Positions 17,364 through 26,399 of a stretch of DNA of 64,000 nucleotides are shown piece by piece. The notes below the pieces were generated by a model that ran no database searches, was not told where the DNA came from, and worked only from the letters and a program-made list of their open reading frames with translations. Within the stretch, counting starts at the first letter, position 1; every line of letters begins with the position of its first letter. The stretch covers positions 339,109 to 403,108 of the forward strand of contig NZ_LMEH01000002.1 of the NCBI RefSeq assembly GCF_001425325.1, read 5' to 3'. The translations under genes were made by a program, and so were the position numbers. Source of the DNA: Leifsonia sp. Root1293. GTDB lineage: Bacteria; Actinomycetota; Actinomycetes; Actinomycetales; Microbacteriaceae.

Positions 17364-18272
17364 TTGACGATCCCCGCCATGGAGTCCGAGCGTCGCGCCC
17401 GGCACACCTCCCAGCGGGCCGGTCGTCACATCGGAGGCGACGCCGACGACAACTTCTCGCGCGGGTTCAGCGCCCTCGGTTCCCTCGCCGTGAGCGGCGT
17501 GCAGGTGTCGGCACGGGCCACCGACCTCGCGTCAGGGCGCGTGCTGTTCTCGGTCGACGACCACGTGGTGATGCCCACGGCCAGCATCGGCAAGGTGCTG
17601 CTGCTCGTCGAGGTGGCCGCGCGCCTGGCCGACCCCGGATTCAACGGCTACACGATCCTCGATCGCGAGACCGCGGACTTCGTCGGCGACTCCGGCATCT
17701 GGCAGCACCTGCAGGCACCCGCACTTCCCATCGCCGACCTCGCCGCACTCGTGGGCGCCACGAGCGACAACCTGGCCACGAACGTGCTCATCCGCACGGT
17801 CGGCCTCGAGTCGGTGCGGGCGCGCACCGAGGCTCTCGGCCTGAAGCGCACGGCGCTCCTCGATCTGGTGCGCGACCACCGCGGACCCGACGACGCCCCG
17901 CAGCTGAGCATCGGTGCCGCCAGCGAGCTCACCTGGCTGTTCGCATCGCTCGCGCGCGGCGAGATCGTGTCGAAGGAGGTGTCGCAGCGCGTCATCGGCT
18001 GGCTCTCGCTGAACGCAGACCTCTCGCTCGTCGCCAGCGCCTTCGGCCTCGATCCGCTGGCGCACCGCGGAGCCGATCACGGCATCCTGCTGGTCAACAA
18101 GACCGGAGCCGACGGCGGGGTGCGGGCAGAGGTGGGCGTGCTCCGCGGCCCGCGCACGGCTGTCACCTATGCCGTGTCGATGTACTTCGCCGACACCAAT
18201 CTCCAGGCGAGGCTCGCCGTGCTCGACGGCATGCGCCAGGTCGGACTCGATCTGCTGGAGTACGTGCACTGA
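17364..18272 (+). CDS. serine hydrolase of the class A beta-lactamase fold, no signal peptide
   Basis: The 302-residue protein carries the three active-site boxes of class A enzymes: S-I-G-K (Ser74, Lys77), S-D-N (134-136) and K-T-G (246-248). The omega-loop Glu of true class A beta-lactamases (ExxLN) is absent; LDLVRDHRGPDD stands there. No export signal is present, so it is a cytoplasmic or peripheral enzyme rather than a secreted resistance determinant. GAGGAG lies 6 bases before the TTG start; an ATG five codons in is the alternative. The next gene starts 16 bases downstream. Confidence 0.8.
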   Translation: MTIPAMESERRARHTSQRAGRHIGGDADDNFSRGFSALGSLAVSGVQVSARATDLASGRVLFSVDDHVVMPTASIGKVLLLVEVAARLADPGFNGYTILDRETADFVGDSGIWQHLQAPALPIADLAALVGATSDNLATNVLIRTVGLESVRARTEALGLKRTALLDLVRDHRGPDDAPQLSIGAASELTWLFASLARGEIVSKEVSQRVIGWLSLNADLSLVASAFGLDPLAHRGADHGILLVNKTGADGGVRAEVGVLRGPRTAVTYAVSMYFADTNLQARLAVLDGMRQVGLDLLEYVH

Positions 18273-18288
18273 ACACGACAGTGCTTCA

Positions 18289-18918
18289 GTGATCGCCTCG
18301 GTGCCCGAGATCGCCGAGTGGATCGACGCGACCATGCAGCTCGAGGCCTCGCCGTATCGGGCCGAGGCCGAGCGCGAGCGCCTCGCCAGCGACCTCGACT
18401 TCTACGGAGCATCCGTCGGCATCGTGCGGGGAACGGTGCGGGACGCCGGCCGTCGCTACCCGGGACTGAGCCACGACGAGGTCACAGCGCTCAGCTCCGA
18501 GCTCTGGCGCCCGCGGATCTTCGAACGTCGTCTCGCCGCCGTGGTGCTCCTGCAGTCGCACGCCGCTGAACTCATCGGCACCGACCTCACGCGCGTCGAG
18601 GGATTCGTGCGGGAGGGACGGATGCCGGAGCTCGTCGACCTGCTCGCCGTCGATGTGGTCGGGCCCATGCTGCGCACGCTCGATCGGCGTGGCCGGGCGC
18701 GCGCGGACCTCGTGTTGGATCGGTGGGGCAGGGATCCCGACGACTGGGTGCGGCGGGCGGCGGTGCTGGCGCCGTTCCGCGAGCTGAAGGCGGGCGCACT
18801 GACCGTCGATCGCGATCGCGTGGAGCGGCGCCTCCGTTCCGCGCAGGACGTGGTGCCCACGGATGCTGCATCCGTCGTGCAGGATGCCGTCGATCGGGTG
18901 CGTGCGGTGCTGGCGTAG
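18289..18918 (+). CDS. AlkD-like DNA alkylation repair protein
   Basis: The 209-residue all-helical protein has HEAT-like repeats, typical of the DNA alkylation repair (AlkD/AlkC-like) family that excises N3- and N7-alkyl purines. The C-terminal half contains LDRWGRDPDDWVRRAAVLAP, matching the family W-x5-W-hRR-A pattern. The GTG start is inferred: GACAGT lies six bases before it and it begins the conserved sequence, 16 bases after the serine hydrolase stop. The two may be co-transcribed. Confidence 0.7.
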   Translation: MIASVPEIAEWIDATMQLEASPYRAEAERERLASDLDFYGASVGIVRGTVRDAGRRYPGLSHDEVTALSSELWRPRIFERRLAAVVLLQSHAAELIGTDLTRVEGFVREGRMPELVDLLAVDVVGPMLRTLDRRGRARADLVLDRWGRDPDDWVRRAAVLAPFRELKAGALTVDRDRVERRLRSAQDVVPTDAASVVQDAVDRVRAVLA

Positions 18919-18996
18919 GAGTCGCTCGCCGGCGCCGGGCGGAGCCCTCCCCTTGAAGTGCCTCCGGCCTTCCGGCCTGTCGGTGGGCAGGTGGAC

Positions 18997-19044
18997 CGGC
19001 GCTGGTCGAGTGGATCCATTCATGACCCGACCCGACCAGCGCCG
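18997..19044. terminator. bidirectional stem-loop between convergent genes
   Basis: A perfect 12-bp inverted repeat CGGCGCTGGTCG/CGACCAGCGCCG with a 24-base loop lies between the AlkD-like gene and the convergent hydrolase. Confidence 0.55.
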
Positions 19045-19074
19045 CTATCGGTGCGTCAGCCCCTCACGGCCGGA

Positions 19075-19803
19075 TCAGGAGCCTTCGGCGAGGTCGCCGA
19101 TGGCGTCCGTGATGAAAGCGGCCACCTCGGCGGGGTTGGTCTGCATGACCAGGTGGGGCGCCGCGATCTCGACGACCTTCCTCAGTCCTGCGCGCTTGTA
19201 GCCGAAGCGCTCGACGTCGGGGTTGATCGTGTGGTCGTCGCTGGAGACGATGCCCCATCCCGGCTTCGTCTTCCACGCGGCGGCCGTGGCCGGTTCGCCG
19301 AACGCCACAGCCGACAGGGGCCGCTGGGATACGGCCAGCACGCGCGCGACGCCTTCATCGAGGCCCCCAGCGAAGACGCCCGGGAACGCGTCGATCTTCA
19401 CGGAGACGTCGGTTCCCGGCTCGCCACCGGCGACGGGGTAGGGGCTGTAGACGAGGTTCGCGGCGAGCTCGGAGTCGGGGAAACCGCCCTGGAGCTGGCC
19501 GAGGCTCTCTCCCTCGTCGAGGGCGTAGCCCGCGACGTAGACGAGTCCGACGACGTTCTCTGCGACTCCGGCGACCGTGATGACGGCGCCGCCGTAGGAG
19601 TGCCCGGCCAAGATGACGGGACCGTCGATCTGTTCGACGAAGTCCTTGATGTAGGCGGAGTCACCCGACAGGCTGCGGTTGAACACCGGAGGAACGAGAA
19701 CGGTGTGACCCTGGTCGAGCAGGATCCTCGTCACGGGCGCCCACGAGGCGCCGTCAGCGAAGGCGCCGTGGACGAGGACGATGGTGGGCTGTTGATCTGA
19801 CAT
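19075..19803 (-). CDS. alpha/beta hydrolase
   Basis: The 242-residue protein has oxyanion HGAFADGASW, nucleophile GHSYGG (Ser about 69) and catalytic His in AAPHLVMQTNP near the C-terminus. It is close to the hydrolases annotated as salicylate-esterase/pyrethroid-hydrolase-like that are common in actinobacteria. AAAGGA lies 6 bases before the ATG. It follows an MmyB-type regulator on the same strand, with the palindrome ACCCTG-T-CAGGGT between them, so it is probably a target of that regulator. Confidence 0.87.
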   Translation of the reverse strand: MSDQQPTIVLVHGAFADGASWAPVTRILLDQGHTVLVPPVFNRSLSGDSAYIKDFVEQIDGPVILAGHSYGGAVITVAGVAENVVGLVYVAGYALDEGESLGQLQGGFPDSELAANLVYSPYPVAGGEPGTDVSVKIDAFPGVFAGGLDEGVARVLAVSQRPLSAVAFGEPATAAAWKTKPGWGIVSSDDHTINPDVERFGYKRAGLRKVVEIAAPHLVMQTNPAEVAAFITDAIGDLAEGS

Positions 19804-19879
19804 GGGGTTCCTTTCGATCGTCCCGGCCGACGGCACGTCGACCGGGGGCAGGTTCCGCCGGCGGGGCGAGCACGCGGGC

Positions 19880-19892
19880 ACCCTGTCAGGGT
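19880..19892. promoter_or_regulatory. palindrome ACCCTGTCAGGGT, candidate operator
   Basis: A perfect 6+1+6 palindrome 76 bases upstream of the hydrolase start, between it and the HTH/MmyB gene. The position fits an operator for that regulator. Two GGTACC sites (19985 and 20024) also flank a 40-base segment in this 247-base gap. Confidence 0.45.
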
Positions 19893-20050
19893 CTGCAACG
19901 GCGGTGGGATTCCCTGCCGCGACCCGAGAGCGAGGCATCCGCGATCTCGACGGTCTCCGGCGACCCTGGTGTTCCTCGGGTCACGGTACCCATGCCCTCG
20001 TCGACGTGCGTGTCCCCGGTGGTACCCCCTCCGAGAACCGTCAGCTGTGC

Positions 20051-20890
20051 TCAGACGGCTCGGGGCGCGCTACGATCCGCCGCCTCGTCGAGGGAGGCGG
20101 CCAGGTGCGAGAACACAGCGGCCGTGCGGCTCTGCGGGGGAGCCGAGAGCACAGTGAGGAGGTATCCGGGCATGCTGCGGACGGCGAAGTTCTGCAGGTC
20201 GATCTCGATGGTCCCGAGATCATCGATCTCCATGTGGATGTGTGCGTCCTCGGGCCCCGAGACGTCGTACCGGGCCCACATCCGCACGAAGTCCGGGTCG
20301 ACCGAGAGCTCGTCGACGATCTCCTTGAGCCGCGGTGAGAACGGGTCGGCGTCGCGCCGCAGCCCAGCCAGCGTCGACCTGGTCATCGGCTCCCACTCGA
20401 CCAGGGTCTTCTTCATCCTGTCGACGAAGAGATCGAGTGCCACGTTCGACCCGGCAGCGAGCCCGCCGTGACCGAAGACCGTCGCCAAGTGGTTCGATGC
20501 GACGATGTCGCGGTTGCTGTCGGAGACGTAGGCCGGTGTGTGCGTCCACTGACTGAGCACGCGCGCGATGCGCTCGGCCGAGTCGGCCGCCGGGAGTTCG
20601 GGGGTGGGAAGGTCTCCGCTCGCGAGCCGGAAGAGGAATCGACGTGAGTCGGAATCCAGCTGCAGGGCGCGAGCAAGGGCGTTCAGCACCTGGTCCGACG
20701 GCCTCGCGCCCCGGCCGCGCTCGAGGCGCACGTAGTACTCGGCGCTGATCCCGGCGATCCTGGCGATCTCGTCACGCCGAAGGCCGGCGACCCGTCGTCC
20801 GGCGTCGCGAGCGATTCCCACGTCCTCGGGCTGGCACACGTTGCGCCGTGCTCGCAGGAACTCACCGAGTGCGACCGATTCCGCTGACAT
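20051..20890 (-). CDS. XRE-family regulator with MmyB ligand-binding domain
   Basis: The 279-residue protein has an N-terminal Xre helix-turn-helix (about residues 10-75: VAGLRRDEIARIAGISAEYY followed by VRLERGR) and a C-terminal MmyB-like domain starting THTPAYVSDSNRDIVASNHLA. MmyB-type domains have a PAS-like fold and bind fatty acids in structures of the family. Such genes usually sit beside a hydrolase or a short-chain dehydrogenase, as here. GGAGG lies 8 bases before the ATG. Confidence 0.9.
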   Translation of the reverse strand: MSAESVALGEFLRARRNVCQPEDVGIARDAGRRVAGLRRDEIARIAGISAEYYVRLERGRGARPSDQVLNALARALQLDSDSRRFLFRLASGDLPTPELPAADSAERIARVLSQWTHTPAYVSDSNRDIVASNHLATVFGHGGLAAGSNVALDLFVDRMKKTLVEWEPMTRSTLAGLRRDADPFSPRLKEIVDELSVDPDFVRMWARYDVSGPEDAHIHMEIDDLGTIEIDLQNFAVRSMPGYLLTVLSAPPQSRTAAVFSHLAASLDEAADRSAPRAV

Positions 20891-20999
20891 CCACCCATCC
20901 TCCAGTTCGGACCGAATCCACCGTACTTCGTGGAGCCGCGCCTCCCTGTTGGCTTCGGAACCCCTGAACGCGCACAGAGGGCCCGTTTCTCCGCGACCA

Positions 21000-21431
21000 T
21001 CACTGCAGGCAGAACTCGTTGCCTTCCGGATCGCGCATCATGATCGCGAACTCCTCGAACGGCCCCCACGATCCGGTCAGCGTCTTCTCGACGGATGCCC
21101 CGAGCGCGACGAGCCGATCCCGTTCGACCTCCAGCTCCTGACGGGACGCGCGCCTGTCGTCGAAAGGCGTGATGTCGATGTGCATCCGGTTCCGCTGCCG
21201 CCGTTCGCGGTGGAAGCGGGTGAAGTAGAAGCGCTGGTGGGTCGGGTCGCCGTCCCATGCCTCGGCGCGGGCCGCGATGTCGTCGTCGTCCAGGCCGGCT
21301 TCCCTGAGGGCGGCCACCTCGTCGGCAGGCCAGCCCGTCGGTTCCGGATACCCCATGGCGGCGCACCAGAAGCCGGCGAGCTCGGTGGGGTTCTCCGCGT
21401 GGAAGGTGACGTTGGAGATGCGCGCTGTCAT
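21000..21431 (-). CDS. VOC-family (glyoxalase-like) protein
   Basis: The 143-residue protein has two beta-alpha-beta-beta-beta modules. Markers are ISNVTFHAENPTELAGFWCA at the start and the C-terminal GPFEEFAIMMRDPEGNEFCL, where the Glu of EGNEF is the usual metal ligand; RMHIDITP supplies the other side. Members bind or modify small ligands, and no specific substrate is evident. It is leaderless, with TACGCT six bases before the ATG, and divergent from glyQS. Confidence 0.87.
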   Translation of the reverse strand: MTARISNVTFHAENPTELAGFWCAAMGYPEPTGWPADEVAALREAGLDDDDIAARAEAWDGDPTHQRFYFTRFHRERRQRNRMHIDITPFDDRRASRQELEVERDRLVALGASVEKTLTGSWGPFEEFAIMMRDPEGNEFCLQ

Positions 21432-21437
21432 GGCTCG

Positions 21438-21443
21438 AGCGTA
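21438..21443 (-). promoter_or_regulatory. -10 element TACGCT, leaderless start
   Basis: Six bases before the ATG at 21431. Confidence 0.7.
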
Positions 21444-21552
21444 GAACCGCGGCGATGCGCCGACCACCGTCGCATCATCGCTCCGGCGGACCCCCGTCAG
21501 GGCCTCGGCGGTGCGGGAGCCTGCACGCACCGGTGGTACAGGATCACTCCCT

Positions 21553-21558
21553 AAACTG
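21553..21558 (+). promoter_or_regulatory. -10 element TAAACT of glyQS
   Basis: The nearest -10-like hexamer upstream of glycyl-tRNA synthetase. It would give a 5' leader of about 67 bases, so this gene is not leaderless; no T-box motif is visible. Confidence 0.45.
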
Positions 21559-21632
21559 GAGGCACCGTGCTCCGAGCCTCGCCTCGAGATCGCGCGGTTC
21601 CCGCTCGCCCCCATCGCCCCATTGGAGCCACC

Positions 21633-23018
21633 ATGGCCGCACCCAGCCGTCTCGACGCCGTCATCGCCCTCGCCCGCCATCGCGGGTTCGTCTTCCAGGC
21701 CGGCGAGATCTACGGAGGGTCGCGATCCGCGTGGGACTACGGGCCCCTCGGCACCGAGCTCAAGGAGAACATCAAGAAGCAGTGGTGGCGCTACATGGTG
21801 CAGAGCCGCGACGACGTCGTCGGCCTCGACTCCAGCGTCATCCTGCCGAAGCAGGTGTGGGAGGCATCCGGCCACGTCGAGGTCTTCAGCGACCCGCTCG
21901 TCGAGTGCCAGCACTGCCACAAGCGCTTCCGGGCCGACCACCTGGAGGAGGAGTACGAGGAGAAGAAGGGCCGCGCGCCCGAGAATGGCCTCGACGACAT
22001 CGCCTGCCCCAACTGCGGAAACCGCCACACCTGGACAGAGCCGCGCGCCTTCTCCGGTCTGCTGAAGACCTACCTCGGTCCGGTCGACGACGAGTCGGGC
22101 CTGCACTACCTGCGCCCGGAGACCGCTCAGGGCATCTTCGTGAACTTCGCCAACGTGCTGCAGGCGTCGCGCCAGAAGCCGCCGTTCGGCATCGGCCAGA
22201 TCGGCAAGAGCTTCCGCAACGAGATCACACCCGGAAACTTCATCTTCCGCACGCGCGAGTTCGAGCAGATGGAGATGGAGTTCTTCGTCGAACCCGGCAC
22301 AGACGAGCAGTGGCAGGAGTACTGGATGGAGCAGCGCATGAGCTGGTACACCGGTCTCGGGATCGACCCCGCGAACCTGCGCTTCTACGAGCACCCCAAG
22401 GAGAAGCTCAGCCACTACTCGAAGCGCACCGTCGACATCGAGTACCGCTTCGGCTTCACCGGAAGCGAGTTCGGCGAGCTCGAGGGCATCGCGAACCGCA
22501 CCGACTTCGACCTGCGCACCCACTCCGAGGCATCCGGCAAGGACCTCTCCTTCTTCGACCAGACCAAGAACGAGCGCTGGATCCCGTACGTCATCGAGCC
22601 CGCTGCCGGCCTCACCAGGTCGCTCATGGCCTTCCTCGTGGACGCGTACCACGAGGAGGAGGTGCCGAACGCGAAGGGCGGCGTCGACAAGCGCACCGTG
22701 CTGAAGCTCGACCCGCGCCTGGCGCCCGTCAAGGCGGCCATCCTGCCGCTCTCGCGCAACGAGGCGCTGTCGCCGATGGCCCGCTCGCTGGCGGCCGAGC
22801 TGCGCCAGAGCTGGAACGTCGACTTCGACGACGCCGGCGCGATCGGTCGCCGCTACCGCCGCCAGGACGAGATCGGCACGCCGTTCTGCGTCACCGTGGA
22901 CTTCGACTCCCTCGAGGACCAGGCCGTCACCGTGCGCGACCGCGACACGATGCAGCAGGAGCGGGTTCCGCTCGCTGGCCTCCACGCCTACCTGGCCGAG
23001 CGGCTCAAGGGCGCGTAA
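21633..23018 (+). CDS. glyQS: glycyl-tRNA synthetase, single-chain class II
   Basis: The 461-residue alpha2-type enzyme charges tRNA-Gly. Class II motif 1 begins with the [13 protein letters not shown] stretch, motif 2 includes [25 protein letters not shown], shortened here in description to its FRNE and EFEQ cores, and motif 3 lies near [13 protein letters not shown] zinc-binding insert shows two pairs, CQHC (about residue 91) and CPNC (about 127). The ATG is preceded by GGAG at 6 bases. It is essential and single-gene, flanked downstream by the GCCAC stem-loops. Confidence 0.97.
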   Translation: MAAPSRLDAVIALARHRGFVFQAGEIYGGSRSAWDYGPLGTELKENIKKQWWRYMVQSRDDVVGLDSSVILPKQVWEASGHVEVFSDPLVECQHCHKRFRADHLEEEYEEKKGRAPENGLDDIACPNCGNRHTWTEPRAFSGLLKTYLGPVDDESGLHYLRPETAQGIFVNFANVLQASRQKPPFGIGQIGKSFRNEITPGNFIFRTREFEQMEMEFFVEPGTDEQWQEYWMEQRMSWYTGLGIDPANLRFYEHPKEKLSHYSKRTVDIEYRFGFTGSEFGELEGIANRTDFDLRTHSEASGKDLSFFDQTKNERWIPYVIEPAAGLTRSLMAFLVDAYHEEEVPNAKGGVDKRTVLKLDPRLAPVKAAILPLSRNEALSPMARSLAAELRQSWNVDFDDAGAIGRRYRRQDEIGTPFCVTVDFDSLEDQAVTVRDRDTMQQERVPLAGLHAYLAERLKGA

Positions 23019-23030
23019 CCCGCCTTCGCT

Positions 23031-23109
23031 CGCCACTTGTGGCCGCATCCCGCTCACGGATGCGGCCACAGCTGGCGAACGGGCGTCCCGGATGCGGCCA
23101 CAAGTGGCG
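23031..23109. repeat. GCCACTTGTGGCC stem-loop cluster
   Basis: CGCCACTTGTGGCCGCATCC (23031-23050) is a perfect 20-bp inverted match to the segment at 23090-23109. A third copy at 23058-23077 has CAGCTGGCG instead of CAAGTGGCG. Alternative pairings are possible. It sits between convergent glyQS and the GNAT gene and may terminate both. Confidence 0.8.
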
Positions 23110-23153
23110 AGCGGGCCTGCAGGCGAGTGGGAGACCGCGCGCAGCGGACCGGA

Positions 23154-23777
23154 TCAGCGCGCGTCGAACTCCGAGCGCAGGATGCCGTAGAACGCCGAGT
23201 CCGACCATTCGCCCTTGTCGTAGAAGGTCTCGCGCGTCGTGCCCTCGTGGCGCATCCCGAGTCGCTCGCACAGGGCGGCGGACGCCGTGTTGCGCGGGTC
23301 CAGCTGGGCGTGCACCCTGTGCGCGTCGATCGCGGTGAACGCGACCGCCATGATTGCGGCCGCCGCCTCCGTGGCGAAGCCGCGCCCGGCGTAGTCGGGG
23401 TGGAACACCCAGCCGATCTCGACGTCGGCGTTGCCGGCATCCGAGAGCCGCAGCATGACGTCGCCGATGACGCGACCGTCACCGTCGCCGAACAGCGACG
23501 GTTCTCCGGGGAGCACGCAGGCGAAGAACACAGCGTCGCCGTTCTCCGCGATCGTGCGCATGCCGGCACGCGTGCGGGTGTGATCCGCGCCCTCATCGGC
23601 GGTGCGGCTGGGCCACGGGATGAAACGCAGCACCTCGTCGAGGCGCTGGTACTCCCAGACGTCCGCGACATCGGAGGCACTGAGCGGGCGCAGCACGAGT
23701 CGCTCGGTGGTGATCGGAGCCCCGTCGTAGGCCGCGATGTCGAATGGCAGTCTCAGTGACGGAGGCGGCGACCCCAT
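23154..23777 (-). CDS. RimJ/RimL-like GNAT acetyltransferase
   Basis: The 207-residue protein opens TTERLVLRPLSASDVADVWE, the hallmark of RimJ/RimL-type acetyltransferases that modify protein N-termini or small amines. Motif A is IGWVFHPDYAGRGFATEAAA, and LCERLGMRHEG is the C-terminal motif. Its ATG shares one base with the hemA stop (TGATG), so it is translationally coupled to hemA; no independent ribosome site is visible. A functional link to heme synthesis is not established. Confidence 0.88.
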   Translation of the reverse strand: MGSPPPSLRLPFDIAAYDGAPITTERLVLRPLSASDVADVWEYQRLDEVLRFIPWPSRTADEGADHTRTRAGMRTIAENGDAVFFACVLPGEPSLFGDGDGRVIGDVMLRLSDAGNADVEIGWVFHPDYAGRGFATEAAAAIMAVAFTAIDAHRVHAQLDPRNTASAALCERLGMRHEGTTRETFYDKGEWSDSAFYGILRSEFDAR

Positions 23778-25150
23778 CAGGAGGCCGTCAGGCCGAACTC
23801 GGCGTCGTCGTCGGCGGCTACGACTGCGGCAGCGTGTCCGTCGACGGCATCGTCGCTCGCCCCGACGGATGCCGCGGCAACCCCGGGAACCACTCCGAAG
23901 ATCGCCTCGACGCCGTCGATCCAGGTGCGCTGCTCGCCTCGCGCCACGTATTCGCGCGAGCGCACCATCGGGGTGTGCAGGAGCACGCCGGCCAGGTGAC
24001 GCAGCGCCTGCTCCGTGGCAGCGGAGTCATCGCCCCGAGCGCGGGCTCTGGCGATCTCGTCGTCGACGATGCCCAGCACATGGGTGCGCAGTGCCACGAC
24101 GGCCGGCGCGAGGTTGATCTCCTCGCTCACGGCGCCGAACTTGCGGGCCGCCTTGCCGACGATGGCCCGAGCCTCATCCGTCGCCGTCAGGTCGTCGAGC
24201 GGGGCGTGCAGCCGGATCGTCTCGAGGTCGAGCAGCGAGATGCCGTCGATCTCTCCCACAGCCGGCTCGATGTTGCGCGGCAGGCCCAGATCGATCACGA
24301 GCTGTCTGGCCGGGGAGTCGACGGTGCGCCCGAGCATCTCGACAGCACTGCGGCCGGTGTGCACATCATCGGCCGTGAGCACGAAGGCCTCGACGGCTGA
24401 GCAGGCCACGATCACGTCGGCGGATGCCGCAGCGGCGGGGTAGTCGGCCACGGAGATGGCCGGCAGGTCGTGGTTGGCGGCGAACTTGCGCCCTCGACCC
24501 GACGGCGAGTACACCTGCACATCGGTGACGCCGCGCTCTCGCAGGTTCGCGAGGGAGGCGCCGGCGTAGCGACCCGTTCCGATGAGGAGCACTCGCTGGG
24601 TCGACCAGTCGGGGATGCGGCTCTCGGCGAGGTCGAGGGCGAGGCGAACGAGGGAGCGGCCGGCCGATCCGATGCCGGTGCGGTTCTTGATGCCCCGCGA
24701 TGTCTGCGATGCGCGCTGGAACAGCCGCTCGAGTTCTGGAGTGGTGGTGCCGACGGTGCGAGCGCGCTCGAGCGAGCGGCGAACCTGGCCGGCGATCTCG
24801 CCCTCGCCCACGACGACGGACTCGAGCCCGGCTGAGACGGCGAACAGGTGCTCGGCGACGCTGTTGCCGTGGGTCAGAGCCAACGATTCGCGGAGGGTCT
24901 CGCTGCTCACCCCGCTCTCGGCCGCCACGGCCTCGAGGGTCGCTGAGACCGCGGCGAGGGGGGAGGTGCCCTCCGGCTCGTCGAGGTCGAGGTACGCCTC
25001 GAAGCGGTTGCACGTCGCGACGACGACGGCACCGCCGAGGGAGTCATGCGAGCCGACGATGCGGCGTCCGAGTTGTTCGGCATCGACGCTCAATCGCTCG
25101 AGCAGGTCGAAGCTCGAGTTCTTGTGACTCGCGGAGAGACAGATGAGCAC
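23777..25150 (-). CDS. hemA: glutamyl-tRNA reductase
   Basis: The 457-residue enzyme takes the first committed step of C5-pathway tetrapyrrole synthesis: NADPH reduction of glutamyl-tRNA to glutamate-1-semialdehyde. The catalytic Cys47 is in VATCNRFEAYLD. The NADP fold has VLLIGTGRYAG, and the spinal helix and dimerisation domain follow. The C-terminus has an extra acidic Ala-rich tail (VAADDDAEFGL). The leaderless GTG at 25150 begins VLICLSASHKNSSF, the true family N-terminus; the frame stays open upstream but is not translated in this model. Transcription runs away from the other heme genes. Confidence 0.95.
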   Translation of the reverse strand: MLICLSASHKNSSFDLLERLSVDAEQLGRRIVGSHDSLGGAVVVATCNRFEAYLDLDEPEGTSPLAAVSATLEAVAAESGVSSETLRESLALTHGNSVAEHLFAVSAGLESVVVGEGEIAGQVRRSLERARTVGTTTPELERLFQRASQTSRGIKNRTGIGSAGRSLVRLALDLAESRIPDWSTQRVLLIGTGRYAGASLANLRERGVTDVQVYSPSGRGRKFAANHDLPAISVADYPAAAASADVIVACSAVEAFVLTADDVHTGRSAVEMLGRTVDSPARQLVIDLGLPRNIEPAVGEIDGISLLDLETIRLHAPLDDLTATDEARAIVGKAARKFGAVSEEINLAPAVVALRTHVLGIVDDEIARARARGDDSAATEQALRHLAGVLLHTPMVRSREYVARGEQRTWIDGVEAIFGVVPGVAAASVGASDDAVDGHAAAVVAADDDAEFGLTAS

Positions 25151-25157
25151 GGGTTCG

Positions 25158-25163
25158 ATTGTA
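25158..25163 (-). promoter_or_regulatory. -10 element TACAAT, leaderless start of hemA
   Basis: Seven bases before the GTG at 25150; the best match to TATAAT among the leaderless promoters here. Confidence 0.75.
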
Positions 25164-25426
25164 ATCGCTCGAGAACGTCGTTCCTGCGGGGGCTCCCAGC
25201 CGCGATCCGCCTCGACGGTCGGTCCGTCGGAGCGCCGCGTCACGCGGACGGGGACATGCGTGCGCATGCCCGTGCGTGCTTAGGTTGTCCCCAAGCGGCC
25301 CGGTCAGCCGGACCGCCCACCGACGAAACGACGCGCATCCGCAGCACACCGCTCGGATCGGGCGTCGTTGCCGTCTCCTCTGCAACCCGCGTAGGGGCGG
25401 TGCGCACGACGGGGTCGCGCCCACGG

Positions 25427-25447
25427 CGCGGCCCCGTTCGGGGCGCG
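25427..25447 (-). terminator. GC-rich hairpin after the epoxide-hydrolase-like gene
   Basis: CGCG-G-CCCC/GTTC/GGGGCGCG forms a hairpin with one bulge, 24 bases past the stop. Apart from this and the hemA promoter, the 320-base gap 25151-25470 shows only short self-complementary GCATGCG words and no gene. Confidence 0.45.
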
Positions 25448-25470
25448 ACGCCGGACGCGATCGCCGATCG

Positions 25471-26382
25471 TCAGAGCAGGCTGAGCACCGCTTCGGCGAA
25501 TGCGGCCGGCGCCTCCTGCGGCACGTTGTGCCCGATGCCCGGCAGCAGGATGCGCTCGAAGGGTCCGCTGAAGTGAGGCAGGTCGGCCCGCGAGTCGTCG
25601 TCACCGACGATGCCGTCGGCCCCGCTGTCGAGGGAGATTGTCGGCACGCTGATCTGCGGCATCCGTGCCAGGCGCGCCTCGACGTCGTCGTAGCGCGGGT
25701 CGCCGGCCGCCAGTCCCGAGCGGTGACGATAGGAGTGCACGACCACGTCGACGAAGTCGGGGTTGGCGAAGCTCGGTGCGCTGGCGGGGAAGGCGGCGGA
25801 TGCCCCAGTCCACGTCGGCGACCACAGTTCCCACAGCCGCAGGCAGAACGCCTCCCGGTTGCGTTCGAGTCCGCCACGCCCCCACTCCGAGTGCAGGAAG
25901 AACTTGTACCAAAAGGTCGGCTCGAACTCGTGCGGACCGGCTTCGGCACCGGCAGCCAGATCCTGCACGTTGTAGCCGCCGACGGTGACGAGTCCGGAGA
26001 TGCGCTCGGGATGCAGGGCGGCGACGATGCAGGCCGCCCGCCCACCCCAGTCGTAGCCTCCCACCACGGCCTTCTCGATGCCGAGGCCGTCGAGGAGGTC
26101 GAGCAGATCGGAGCCGAGGGCGCCCTGCTGCCCCGAGCGCAGGGTCTCGGCGGAGCGGAAGCGCGTACCGCCGTAGCCCCGAAGCCAGGGCACGATGACC
26201 CGCACTCCAGCCGCGGTCAGACGTGCCACCACGCCGTCGTAGGCGCGCACGTCATAGGGGAAGCCGTGCATCAGCACGACGACGCGACCGCCGGGATCTC
26301 CGGACTCCTCGTAGGCGATGTCGAGGACAGGGGTCGTCACCGTGGCTGTGCGCATCGCCCCAGCTTCGTGCACAGGTGCCAT
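25471..26382 (-). CDS. alpha/beta hydrolase with Asp nucleophile, epoxide hydrolase-like
   Basis: The 303-residue protein has oxyanion HGFPYDVRAYDGV and a nucleophile elbow GGYDWGG, in which Asp replaces Ser. That is the mark of epoxide hydrolases, haloalkane dehalogenases and fluoroacetate dehalogenases, which go through an ester intermediate. A cap domain (FWYKFFLHSEWGRGG) follows, then acid Asp in SLDSGADGI and His in GIGHNVPQE. The start could be ATG 26382 (chosen, next to a CATTGT -10-like hexamer) or ATG 26355. It is divergent from hemE with start codons 17 bases apart. Confidence 0.83.
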   Translation of the reverse strand: MAPVHEAGAMRTATVTTPVLDIAYEESGDPGGRVVVLMHGFPYDVRAYDGVVARLTAAGVRVIVPWLRGYGGTRFRSAETLRSGQQGALGSDLLDLLDGLGIEKAVVGGYDWGGRAACIVAALHPERISGLVTVGGYNVQDLAAGAEAGPHEFEPTFWYKFFLHSEWGRGGLERNREAFCLRLWELWSPTWTGASAAFPASAPSFANPDFVDVVVHSYRHRSGLAAGDPRYDDVEARLARMPQISVPTISLDSGADGIVGDDDSRADLPHFSGPFERILLPGIGHNVPQEAPAAFAEAVLSLL

Positions 26383-26386
26383 GGGA

Positions 26387-26393
26387 GACAATG
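26387..26393. promoter_or_regulatory. overlapping divergent -10 elements (GACAAT / CATTGT)
   Basis: On the plus strand GACAAT lies seven bases before the hemE GTG at 26400. On the minus strand CATTGT overlaps it and lies five bases before the hydrolase ATG at 26382. Both would be leaderless. Confidence 0.5.
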
Positions 26394-26399
26394 GAGCAC

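Noticed and set aside
17364-18272. Antibiotic-resistance beta-lactamase
   Set aside because: No signal peptide and no omega-loop Glu, so resistance cannot be claimed.
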